Shown here: piece after piece, positions 45,509-56,239 of the stretch | Numbering within the stretch: the first letter of the stretch is position 1 | Layout of the letters: the number at the start of each line of letters is the position of its first letter | Origin: Stemphylium vesicarium | Lineage: Eukaryota; Ascomycota; Dothideomycetes; Pleosporales; Pleosporaceae | Reading direction: 5' to 3' | Length of the DNA stretch: 64,000 nt | Assembly: GCA_004380135.1 (NCBI GenBank) | Contig: QXCR01000058.1 | Coordinates: forward strand, 1 to 64,000 | Notes under the pieces: model-generated | What the model was told of the DNA's origin: nothing | Databases searched by the model: none | What the model saw: the letters and a program-made list of their open reading frames with translations, nothing else | Program-made: the position numbers and the translations under genes

Positions 45509-48278
45509 CTAAAACTCTCTCAATGCATCAAAAACCTCCTTCTGCCTCTGACTAGCCATCTTCTCAAACCCATCAACACTCATCACAAACGTACCCCTAC
45601 CCCCCGTCAAAGCACGCAAATGATTCAAGTACCCCACCATCTCCTTCAGCGGCACCCTCGCTATAATCTGTCGTTGACTGTCCGCGAGTCCATTACCCAC
45701 ATCGCCCGCGCCAGAGCTAAATGGATCAGGAGGCGTGTAGATGAGCGCAGTGTCGATGCGCGGTAGATCTTCATTAGCACCTGTAGCTGCCTGTGAGGGC
45801 TCGGCGCCATCCAAAGAGAGGACTTGGCCGCCGCGCGAAGATGAGATATCTTGCACAACAGCGCCGAGCGAGTTTTCGTTTACGAAGATGGTGACGTTCA
45901 TGACGGGTTCCATTAGTACGGCAGGTGCTGCATCACATGCGCTTCTTAGGCTGGCGCCTACGGCGGCTCGGACTGCCATTGAGATGGCTGTTGGCGTGGT
46001 TTCTGGAAAGAGGTGGGCTTGGGCGTCTAGCGCGATGGTGACGCGTGTGTTTGCTACGGGGAAGCCATTGAAGGGTCCACGTGCGAGTGCGGCCGAGGCG
46101 CCTGCTTGGATGGAGTGTAGGACACCTGGGAGTGAAAGATGCGGCGGGATGTGGTTCTTGTGGCTTGCAGAGTCGTGGGAGGAGAGGTTCGGGTGAGCAA
46201 TGTACAAGGTGTTGTTGTCTGGCAGCTTGTATGTGGTCTCAAAGGGGCTGTCTTGAATCTCTTGCGCATCCTGAATTGAACCGGGGATGATGGTACTTTC
46301 GTCAATGGATTCTACTGAAGCTGTGATGCTTGCTTTGGCTTGTTTGCCTGCGATTGGCTTGTCCAGCGCGTGCGTGAGTGGCTCTGTAGACGTCGTGATT
46401 GTTTCCCTATATCCGATTTCGATCTTGCCGATTCTGGCTTTCGCCTTGAAGTCGTTCAGGAGCCTGTCTCGTGCGATTTCGAGATGCAAATCACCCATGC
46501 CCGCTAAATGCGTTTGTCCAGACTCTTCATCAACCGAGAGATGCAGACTTGGGTCTTCTCTAAGCAGAATTGCAAGGCTTTCCTGGACGTGTTTCTGCTC
46601 GCTTAGACTATGCGGTTCAATGCTAGTAAAGAAGACGGGTGGAGGGACGGCGATGGGACGGAGCTGTAAAGTGTTTAAGCCTCCGGACGGAGTTCCTTTC
46701 ATCTGAAGGCCCCGATATACTATTAGAGTATCGCCCGTCCTGGCGAGCTTGAGACCAGTGATGACACCGATCTGGCCAGCACCGATACTGTCCACTTCCA
46801 CCGCATCGTTGGCGTACATCTTCAAGAGACGAGGGGCGCGTTCCGCAACAGAAAGATTGGTATTGTAGAGAGTAGCGCCACGATCGATGGAGCCGGAGTA
46901 AACGCGGACATAGACTAGTACGCCACGTTTGGCATCGTTGACGACCTTGAAGGCAAGAGCGCAGGCTGTTAGATTCTTGACCTCAGCAATGGCCAGTTCG
47001 TTTGTTCGTTTCTCCTGTTTCTTTGCTGCCTTGGCTGGCTTTGTCGTCGCTGTAGCTGCAGAATCGAGTAGAGCGGCAAGAGTGCTGCTTTGGTTTGAGA
47101 TGGCGATTTCCGGGTCGGGACGTTCGAGAGGTGAGGGGAGGAGATCGACTACGCAGTCGAGCAGTGGCTGAACCCCGATATTACGGAATGAGGCTCCGGC
47201 GAATACAGGTATAACCGTCTGTGGAGCCTGCAATACGACTCGGCGAAGCGATTGCATGATGTGGATGCCTGAGATGGCGAGGTGGTCTTCCTCGTGTTCT
47301 AGGAAGTGTTCGACCATCACGTCGTCGTGCTCACTGAGTGTCTCGACGAGTGCTACTCTTGCTTTCTTAATCTCTGCAGCAAATTTGCTGTCCGTCTTTT
47401 CCAGTTCCTCTAAATCAAAGGCTCCGATGTCCCTTCCATCTCCGCCCGCTTGCCAGAGCATGCCACGAAGGTTTACCACATCTCCAACTCCGACAAAGTC
47501 GCCATTGCCACCCTGCCACCAGGGAATCTGGCATACAGCAGGCCAGCCGTGTAATCTAGCGCCGATCTCTTTTACAGTTCTGGAGAATGCAGCACCCACA
47601 CGGTCGAGCTTGTTGACGAAAATGATTCTTGGAATGTGGTAGTGTCCAGCTTGCGTCCAAACCTTTTCCGTTTGTGCTTCAACTCCAGCTACACCGTCAA
47701 GAATGCATACCGCACCGTCCAAGACGCGCAACGAGCGAAGCACTTCAAACGTGAAATCGGCATGACCTGGCGTATCGATGAGGTTGATGTTATGAGAGGC
47801 TGAAGACCTGAGAATTTTATCGAATGATGCTGGCAACTTGGGTGGCGGAGGTGGTGTTTGAGTACTTGGTGGTAGTGGGGGCCAGTGGAAGGTGATGGCA
47901 GCAGATTGAATTGTAATGCCGCGAGCTCGTTCAGCAGGAAGGAAGTCGGTTACAGTTGATCCTTCATCGACGTCTACGGACAGTTAGTGGTACTTGGATG
48001 AAAATAAATTGAACACACATACTTCCTATTCTTCGGGTTACGCCGCTATAGTAGAGCATGCGCTCAGTCGTGGTTGTTTTGCCCTGTAAAGCGGTTAGGC
48101 GCTATTTCCTGTAATCAGTCACAATACATACGGCATCGATGTGGGCAATGATGCCAATGTTGCGGGTTGCTTTTGAGAGCAGATCGTGTTGGGGTGCCTG
48201 GGTCGACAGCAACCGCCGAGGAGTCTTCACATCGTGCCGTACGACTCGACGGGCACACCGCGTCCATCCAGTTATCAT
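45509..48278 (-). CDS. MEF2: Mitochondrial elongation factor G2 (ribosome-recycling GTPase)
   Basis: Three exons (48278-48132, 48083-48023, 47973-45509) with 48- and 49-base introns give 890 residues. The first 38 residues are Arg-rich and non-acidic, a typical mitochondrial presequence. All GTPase motifs are present: AHIDAGKTTTTE (the P-loop spans the first intron), RGITIQSAA, DTPGHADF, NKLD and the GASF block. The EF-G domains follow, with TLYNTNLSV, GQIGVITGLKL, HLAGMGDLHLEIARDRL and a C-terminal domain V ending in VPLKEMVGYLNHLRALTGGRG. EFG2/Mef2 splits mitochondrial ribosomes with the recycling factor. Its start lies 195 bases from that of VPS17 on the other strand. Confidence 0.92.
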
Positions 48279-48473
48279 CCCAAAGACTGCGCAATGCGAT
48301 GCTGATGCGAGAGATGGGGTCCACGGGTTGAAGATTGCACGTGACGCATACAGTCGTAGTTCGCGCCTTTCCTAGCTCGGCTAAGGTCAAGGCAGGGTGT
48401 TGCAGCGACATCATCGCATCACTCCACAGCTAGTCGCAGCTGTCCATAGCTTCAATTCCCTCCCCCCACAGCC
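48279..48473. promoter_or_regulatory. Compact divergent promoter MEF2 / VPS17
   Basis: Only 195 bases separate the two start codons, so the genes must share a bidirectional promoter. No specific factor site was identified. Confidence 0.5.
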
Positions 48474-50446
48474 ATGGATTACAGCGCCCACGATCCCGAC
48501 CACCCTGGCGGCAGCGATCCTTGGGCTTCATCACCAAGAGCCGACCGGACCTCATTCGGCCAGCGGCCCACCAACGATATCCCGCCGTCCCCGCTGCCTC
48601 CGCAGGCTTCCCCGTACGGCGAGAACAGTGAACAGTATGGCTACATGGGCGACCAGGATGCGCAAAGCCGACCGGGCATGGCGCCTGAGAATGGCGATCA
48701 TCTACAACAACCGCAGATGGCTGGCCAAGACGCGCCTCGGTCACCTCAGCCACAGCAACAGGGTCAACACGGACAACAACCGCAGAGGTACCATGGAAAC
48801 AGGCCGCAGCGTCAACAGCAGCAGTACAAGCTTCAGGCCAAGGTCACCGGACTGGAAAGAAATGGAAAGAAGGACCCGATACTGCGATTCGATGTTTATG
48901 TACGTCTAGGCAAAATCAACGTGGCAGACTTGGACCTGCACCGAGTGCAAGACATTGGAGATTGGATCCAGGTAGACCGAGCTCTCCCAACATATTGTTA
49001 TAGGGCCACGGAACTACCTCCACATCTTTCCATGTCGTCACAGGCAGTATCACGATGCTAACTCAAGTCTGCAGACCAACCTCCCCAAGTTTCGAACCAC
49101 TCAATTCCGCGATGTCCGACGTCTACACTCCGAATTCGTAAAGCTCGGCGAGCATCTGATCTCAGCCTGCCCGGAAGCAATTGTGCCTGCGGTGCCTCCA
49201 GCGACTACCTCGGCAGGCGCTGGGACTGACGAAGACGAGGCGCGTCTAAAGACGTCGCTTCAACGGTGGCTGAATATTGTTTGCAGCAATGAAATACTTA
49301 TACGCGATGAAGAGATGGTATTCTTTGTGGAGAGCGACTTTGGCTACAGCCCTGTGGTTCGGAGGAAACAGCCTGCAACTGGTGTGCGCCGCAAGATGAT
49401 CAAGCAATTTGCGCCGCCGCCAGATGACACACCAGAACTCGCTGCAGCACGGCCAGTGGTAAAGGCTTTCTACCTGGGAACAATGGAGGCTGAGCAGAAG
49501 TTGGAAAAGGTCGTGAAGCACCGAAGGAGTAGGTGTTTCTAGTATCGCACAAAAGATACATGACTAACTCATCCTAGATCTCGGTGTTGCCGAATCTGAT
49601 CTTGGTGCCAAGTTCGCAGCACTCCACGTCCAGGAGACGCACGTCGGTCTTTCTCACGCATACAAGAAGCTCGGAAAGGTTATACAGGCCACGGGCGACT
49701 TCCACGCAGCCCAGGGTACAGCTGAGGCTACAACCCTCGGTGACCCTCTCCAGTACCACAGCAGCGATGCCTTCATCGCTAAAGAGACCCTCACGAATCG
49801 CCACATTCTCCTGCGCGAACTGCTTCAAGCCCAATCGGCAACCAAGTCCAAATTATCAGCAGCCGATAGGCTGAAGGCCAGCTCAAGCGTAAAACGAGAC
49901 AAGGTTGACGAAGCCATTGCTGCTCTGGACGAAGCTAGGAGTCATGAGCAATACTTGACCCAAAAGGCGCAGCGCGTCACGGCCAATCTTCTCCAAGAAC
50001 AACGCAAGTGGTTCGACAGGACTACACAAGACATGCGACAAGCGATTCGAGAATACGTTGTGCGTGAAATTGAAGCTGAGCGCCGTACTCTAGCTACTCT
50101 GGAATCTGTACGACCAGACATTCGCGCTATTGATGGTAGCGGTGGCCTTTCCCGCCTTGGTCGTGAAGCCCATCCAGCTGTGCGCCGCGCCTCCATGGCA
50201 AGTTCCCAAGGTCCCAAGGGCGATGCATGGTCTGGTGTGCCGCGACGCCCAGGTGATGGCCTCAATCGCACAATGAGCGGTAGTATCGTGGCTCCACTTC
50301 CCGAGGTTGACGAGAACGATGAAGAATCGGTCAATGGCAGGAAGCGCGCGACGAGCAAGGCCGGAAGCCAGAAGGGTGTCGAGGAGGATGACGACCGAAT
50401 TGATGCGAAAAACGCGGCAAGCAGGCTAGCCACCACGACTTTCTAG
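48474..50446 (+). CDS. VPS17: Vps17, retromer PX-BAR subunit
   Basis: Exons 48474-48899, 49075-49528 and 49578-50446 give 582 residues. A Gln/Pro-rich N-terminus of about 115 residues precedes the PX domain, which starts YKLQAKVTGLERNGKKDPILRFDVYTNLPKFRTTQFRDVRR when spliced. The degenerate site FRDVRRLHSEF replaces the usual RRYSDF, as in other Vps17 proteins. A BAR coiled-coil part covers roughly residues 280-480, ending in an acidic, disordered tail. Vps17 pairs with Vps5 to form the membrane-bending half of retromer on endosomes. The first intron is unusually long (175 bases) and has an open frame continuing from exon 1 to 49061, so a retained-intron form ending there is possible. Confidence 0.9.
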
Positions 50447-52253
50447 GGGCAGTTTCGTTTGTGGCAGAGTTGAAGGAAGTCATGGCATGGTTAGTTTTGT
50501 ATTTGTTCTAGAGACTACTGCATGATACCACGCGACACCTGCATTGTAGCGTATAGGAAACCTTATGCAAACATCTCTACACTACTGTGTAACCATTGCT
50601 TTTTCGCGCCCTGATGGTGCAGGTGACGGCTGCAGCTTCGGAGGACCACACCCGCTTTGTCAGGCGTGCATCAAATCGGCACTGGCACATTAAATCTGGG
50701 CCGCAGATGTCGCGTATGATTCCCCAAGACTTGGGACCTGCCGCGGCTTTCGAGTTCACTCACGGCAGTGAATCCCCCCCGGTGCAAATCGCAACTGCTG
50801 TGTACCATCCCAGTGGCAATCCTGCCTTCGTGTGCATCAGTTGATCAGAGAGCTTTTCGTGCCAACCTGGCGCGCAATCTATCCAGCGTGGCAACGATAT
50901 TGCAGAGTGTGGGGCTGGATATTGTCTACGACCATCGGAGCGGACAGCGGCAGCCTTTTGCACTAGTAACTATCTCGAGCCCTGTACGCTGTGCCGCCTG
51001 ATTGACGGGAGCTTGCGCGCCATAGGGTTCGAGAACCGTGCCGCGGCGCCAACCGGCCTCTACCAATCTCCACGGTGTAAGCCTCTCCGGATGCCCGCCC
51101 GATGGCCTTGGCCGAACTGAGACAATGCCTTGTGGGCGTTGAGCAGAAATGATTATGCTTTGACCATGCCTCGACGCTCTGCGCCGCAACAAGGTCAATG
51201 ACGGAAATTGGATCAAGACTTGGGTATCCCGAGAGCCGATCCCCCACAAAAATGCCACGGTCTCATGTCCCAAAGTGTCACATGCAGCCGGAAGCGAGAC
51301 AAGCGACTGGGATTACACTTGCCTGAGCTCGTGTCTCCGCAACGACCACCTTTGAATAGACACGCCCAGAGGCCAGAGGGCGAGGGCAGTGAGTTTGCCG
51401 TGCCACCGGTACACAGGACTTGACAGTTGCTTTCCATAGGTGGACTATTGAAAGCCATGTCTTGGTGATCTTCAGAAGGGCGAGCCTTTTGCAGCGCCCT
51501 TGAATCCTGTCAATCAAGTCCAAGGCCGGCTTTCCGTTTAGGAAGTTCGCGAGAGTTGGCATAGAATCTCAACTTTCGACTACAGCAGCAAATGTACGAT
51601 GTGAATCTAGCTCAACCAGAACAGGTTCGCAAATGTCTAAGGACGGCGCCGTTCCGCCAACACCCAGCGGATTGGACGGAAGCAAGGTGAGCAGGCACAC
51701 ATCTGACCGTAAGCGAGATGTTAACCTGCTAGCAGCTCCGTGCGGCCCTGCATCCCGGATAAACAGCTGTGCGACTTCAACCTGATCACACATCAGCTGG
51801 TTCTTACGGAGCATTCTACGAATGAGAGCATTCCCAAGCATGTAATTCCGGTAATGCTTCTCCTCGATTGGCGAGACTGGGGCTACCAACCCTATTACTC
51901 AATGCAACTTATGAACGCCATTGACAGGGATGACAGAGGGCGAACGTTCAGGTGGTCGAGCCAGGATAGCAGGATCATACCCGCAGCCACTTGCGACCGT
52001 TACGGGCCTGGAGGCAGCCATGGCGAACATTCATAATGCTGTGGAGCCCACGTCCCTTGCCAACACCTTTTGTCGTCTTACTATCCTCCATCAGCCTCTT
52101 GGACTGGTTTTGCATGCAGACTTTCCGCTTCTCGAGTGGCATTCGGTACTTGCGTCCCGCGTCCAACACATCGGATTGGCACCCGGTCATTCATTTCCCC
52201 ACGGGACGCATCCCGCTTGAGATCGACTGAAACGCCGTGATTCCCACGGAATC
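50447..52253. other. Long intergenic region with fragmentary frames
   Basis: About 1.8 kb without a recognisable gene. Frames of 80-115 codons occur on both strands (for example leftward 51569-51889, rightward 51991-52230), but no domain, signal or consistent exon chain was found. A decayed gene cannot be excluded. Confidence 0.35.
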
Positions 52254-54480
52254 ATGCCGAGGGTATTCAGATTCTTGCGATCAGCGCTCGCGCCCAACAT
52301 TGGAAATGCTGGACCACAGGAAGTGATCGACCGAAGTAGCACGTCGCGCAAAGCGTCCTTCACTTCCTCGGCAGACGATACATGGCTTCCAGACTTCGAT
52401 CCCCTTACGGTTTCTGCATTTGAACTGTCTGAGCTTCTGAGTGCGCAAGCGATTACGAGCGTACAAATTGTCCAGTTGTACCTGAAAGAGATTGGATTGC
52501 ACAATAGAAGAGGGAGACAATTACGAGCCCTGATCTCTGTCGCGCCAAAGCATGAGATTCTGAAAATAGCCCGGAAGCTTGATGAAGAGCGCGCTAGAGG
52601 TAAAATACGGGGTCCACTTCATGGTATACCGATAGTGCTGAAGGACAATATCATGACTGATGAGAAGCTGGGAATGGATACAACGGTCGGTATGTGGGGG
52701 CAAGTGAGCCAGACATGAAGGCCAAGGCTTATATTCTCCCTAGGCTCCTACGCATTCGTAGGGTGCATACCCAAAAAGAATGCGACGATCGTTGAGCGAC
52801 TGACCAAAAGAGGAATGATTATCATTGGTAAATCGAATCTCACAGAGTTTTGCGGTCTCAAGAACCCTTCAATGCCTCCAGGGTGGTCAGCGGTAGGCGG
52901 GCAGTGCCAATCACCGTATGTATCGAGACACATCGCGAAAAGGAAACTGCATTGGGAGCTTTCAGCGCCTGGAGGCTCTTCGACAGGGTCCGCAGTCGCA
53001 GTAGCCTCAGGGTTCAGCACGCTCGCTATCGGTACGGACACAATCGGATCATTGATCACACCAGCAAACCGCGCAGCCCTCTACGCGTTGAAGCCCACAG
53101 CCGGAGAGGTTCCGATGGATGGCATCTTCAACTTGAGCAAGACGTTTGATGCAGTCGGAGGCATGGTACGCTGCAGCCTGTAAGATTTTATGGCAAACAC
53201 TGACCTGCTGCGCTAGGCCAAGTCTGCGAAAGACTTAGTAGCGCTGATGGATGCGCTGATGGTACCGACCAGCAGAGAAGAGAATGCGAGGAGCCCACAC
53301 AGATCATTCAAGATCAAGCCAGATTTTGGCTCCCTACGCATCGGGATATGTGAGCCGTCGATCTGGAAGTCATGGCGAAAGAGCGGACGCATTAATGCTG
53401 ACGCCGAGCGATTCATGGTGAGTTGGTGGGATGTCTTTCTTTCGTCCGTGCATGGATCTTATGCGCATTTTCGCTTTTATGTTACAGGGGTTGTTGTTGT
53501 ATTGGGAGCTGCAATGCTGACGTTCTGCAGACACAGAAGTACGACATGGTAGTGCAGAGTCTGATCGAAATGGGAGTCGACGTGGTATACCCAGTGGAAC
53601 TACCCAATCAATCGAGCTTGACTATCGATGGCAAGAACTGCTTTGAGCCTGTCGTGTGTAAGTCTTCAATTTTCTTATGAATTTGCTACCATGCTGATGT
53701 ACTATAGATTCGGAGTTCAAAGATTGTCTAGCTGAGTTCATCCGGGACTTCAAAGTTACGAAGATACACTCATTGGCGGAGATCATCAACTTTAACCTTG
53801 AGCATCCTGAATTGTGCTTACCGCCGAGTACGTCCATTCCGTGCGCCGCAGCCTATCCATTGTACTGACGCTCCGTAGTATGTCCAGATCAGAATGACCT
53901 CATGGCTGCTCTACAGTCCGGCACGAAACGCGATGAGATCAACGCCGCACGCCAACACCTTCAAACTGCCGGTGGACCCGAAGGCCTCGACTTCGTCTTC
54001 ACCACCCAAGCCCTCGACGTCATCGTCGCACCCGGTGACGCAGCACTCTCCACACTTGCTGCAGCGGCAGGCTATCCAACCGCCGCATGCCCGCTATCCG
54101 CTCTGAAACTCAACGGCCAGCCGTTTGGCCTAACGCTCGCCTCCCGTCCGCACACCGAGCACACGCTTCTGCACTTCCTTACCGCATACGAAAACATGTT
54201 TCCACCACGCGCCCTCCCTATGCCTCTCTCATCGGTACCGCTGCAAGATCCCAACCCAGAACCGCTGCCGGACCAACCAATCATCGACCTCATACTGCAC
54301 GAGTGGGATACGCGGAGGTTTAGTTGCAGTGCTGACGCACTGGCAGATTGGCTGAATGCGCGATGGCGGAAAAGCGGGTACGAGTTGAGTGCGGAGACGG
54401 TGTGCGAGGTCTTGAGAAGTAATGGGAGGATCGCCTTTAGAGGGCTGGGGGATGATGCGGAAGGAGCATTTTCTAGATGA
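52254..54480 (+). CDS. Amidase signature protein with C-terminal extension
   Basis: Six exons (52254-52689, 52744-53165, 53217-53417, 53531-53657, 53708-53827, 53879-54480) give 635 residues. The triad is visible: lysine in PIVLKDNIMT near residue 130, the cis-serine in APGGSSTGSAVAVA and the nucleophile in GTDTIGSLITPA. The core resembles fungal secondary-metabolism or detoxifying amidases (GGQ followed by a variable loop, then the Ser-rich motif). After the catalytic core, about 70 extra residues (566-635) form a charged helical tail with ADWLNARWRKSGYELSAETV, which looks like a small helix-turn-helix module and is not part of the usual family. The first ATG may not be the true start. The N-terminus is basic and Ser-rich, possibly a targeting sequence. 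Confidence 0.82.
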
Positions 54481-54818
54481 TCTACATTGCTGGAGTATAT
54501 GTGAACGCTGGCAATGATCTTGGAAGGGGTTTCTTTTTCTGGAGGTTTGACTTAGCGCGGTGTCTGGTTCGCTAATTTCGGCAATTTTGTTGGATGATTC
54601 TGGAGTTGGGGTTGGGTTGGGAGGGTTTTCGTGCATGAGATGTCATCCACTCGTTTCTGTGACTCATTCAGCAGAATCTGCACACCGGCGTCCCACCACA
54701 AAACATGGATGTTGAGAATCACAAGCTTGTACGAGTAGCCACGCTCTCTATTTTGGATTTCAATTTCTTTGATAATTCCAATAGATTTGCTTCTTTCCAT
54801 CATCCAATCAGCAATCAA
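54481..54818. other. Spacer between amidase and initiator tRNA gene
   Basis: 338 bases with no recognised gene. It forms the 5' flank of the tRNA gene. Confidence 0.4.
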
Positions 54819-54944
54819 AGCTGCTTGGCGCAGCGGAAGCGCGCCGGGCTCATAACCCGGAGGACCTCGGATCGTAAGTTCACACGGATTAAATCTGAGT
54901 TCGAAACACTCAACTAACAATCATCAGGAAACCGAGAGCAGCTA
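54819..54944 (+). tRNA. Initiator tRNA-Met (CAT) interrupted in the T-loop by a 54-base spliceosomal-type intron
   Basis: Outside the insertion the gene is a perfect eukaryotic initiator tRNA. It has a seven-pair acceptor stem starting with A1-U72 (AGCTGCT with AGCAGCT), D arm GCGC/GCGC, anticodon stem CCGGG/CCCGG with the three G-C pairs of initiators, anticodon CAT at 54851-54853, T stem CTCGG/CCGAG and discriminator A at 54944. Without 54874-54927 the T-loop reads ATCGAAA, with the A54 and A60 that mark initiators, and the tRNA is 72 bases long. The insertion lies between positions 56 and 57, not at the usual 37/38. It starts GTAAGT and ends with ACTAAC ten bases before CAG. The A box is at 54826-54836, and a T-run at 54959-54964 would stop Pol III. 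Whether the intron is removed, and by which machinery, cannot be seen from sequence. Confidence 0.9.
54874..54927 (+). other. Intron within the tRNA T-loop, carrying its own B-box consensus
   Basis: 54 bases begin GTAAGTTC and end ATCAG, with a perfect ACTAAC branch point (CTAAC at 54914-54918). The insertion splits the tRNA's own B box. Inside it, GTTCGAAAC at 54899-54907 is an exact match to the Pol III B-box consensus GWTCRANNC. It sits in a small hairpin (TGAGT/ACTCA arms at 54896-54900 and 54908-54912). The intron could therefore supply the promoter element it destroyed. Confidence 0.75.
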
Positions 54945-54958
54945 TGTCTGATTTCATC

Positions 54959-54964
54959 TTTTTT
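54959..54964 (+). terminator. Pol III T-run terminator of the initiator tRNA gene
   Basis: Six T residues begin 15 bases after the discriminator base. A second T-run follows near 54,969. Confidence 0.7.
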
Positions 54965-56239
54965 GTCGTTTTTGCTTACACTTTGCTACGAAGGTGTAAG
55001 GGAGAGCGAGCAGAGATAATGACTCTTTTTGTTTTATGTATGCGTCGACTACCCCATCATCTTCGTACTGTTCTATCCTTCTCAAGTTTTACTTGTAACA
55101 GAGTTCCTGCTTTTGACAGTGTACATGCCGGATGCTTCTGGGGCGCGCATGCCTTGAAAAACACGACGATGCGCAATAACCGACGAAAGGACAGTTTGGA
55201 CTTCTCGCGTGTTATTTAAAACTCGGACAAGACAGTGCATACGTGAAGCATTGCCCACACTAGAAACGTTTAGATCCTACCCACTAGATACTTGCCTCGC
55301 GTTTTGTAGCTCATTTTGGATTCGGCTGTGTAGTAGGCATTGGCGGACATCGACCAAAAGATCGGTGGAGACATGTAATGACTGGCTGTAGTCCACCTGG
55401 ACCAGACTGTCAGTTTGACCGCTATCTTGACGAACCGCTGGAGCGATTGTATGAATCTTTTCGCATGACAAATGTCAAACATTTTCGATCCTGCGGAATA
55501 GTGCGAAAGTGGTAGGATGAACACTTGCATCATGTGATCATGCCAAGCGTCCGCACAGGACATCTCCAACTTCAACGCTACCCCGCACACCGCACCTACC
55601 ATCTCTCATTCACTCAACTTCGCCATATCGTAGGCCGTTCATGATGCGTCGCAGAGGATGTGCGTGTCACCCAATTAATGGATGCGCAGACTTGATGTTT
55701 TACTTTGTCGCGAGCTTTCGTCGCTCAACATATATCCGCCTGGCTCGGAGACTCACTTCTGATCCGGAGGAAAGAAGCCATTGACTCCCTAGGTAGGGAG
55801 ACACATACATTTCAAGAGATGCGGCATTTCCCAGAACGGCCAATGCGCCATCGAATGTCCTCACAACATAGATTCGTCTAGTAGAAGGCTGCTACCGACC
55901 TTCTCTGGCTTTACTTTTGAAGGAGAGGTTCTCTCATTGTACCATGCTCTCACTAGCTGCGAGGTATCAGTATGTGAAGGCTGTACATCTCATTTCTCAT
56001 GACTTCAGGCTCTCTCTCACCTTCCAGTGCACATCCGCAGGGTCCGTCTCAAGCTAGCCAGTCAGTGGCTATATAAGTGAGCCTCCACCAAGGCTGATAC
56101 TTTCTTCCTCTTCCACTCATCTCCCTTCTTCTCATTCTAGATTGATACTATCCACCACAACCAGTCGAGAACAGTCAAGCATAATACCACTCAAGCCACA
56201 CACACATACATTGCATGCTGGCGAGCTGCTGAGGGCATC
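54965..56239. other. Intergenic region
   Basis: About 1.3 kb without a recognised gene. A CTATATAAG element near 56,071 lies about 170 bases before the start of the following GTPase pseudogene and was probably its TATA box. Confidence 0.4.

Noticed and set aside
52921..52970. Possible intron (GTATGT...TTTCAG) inside the second amidase
   Set aside because: Splicing it breaks the frame. The unspliced frame keeps the usual variable loop before the Ser-rich motif, so it is read as coding.
54552..54920. 122-codon minus-strand frame across the tRNA gene
   Set aside because: Chance frame. The tRNA structure accounts for the conserved part.
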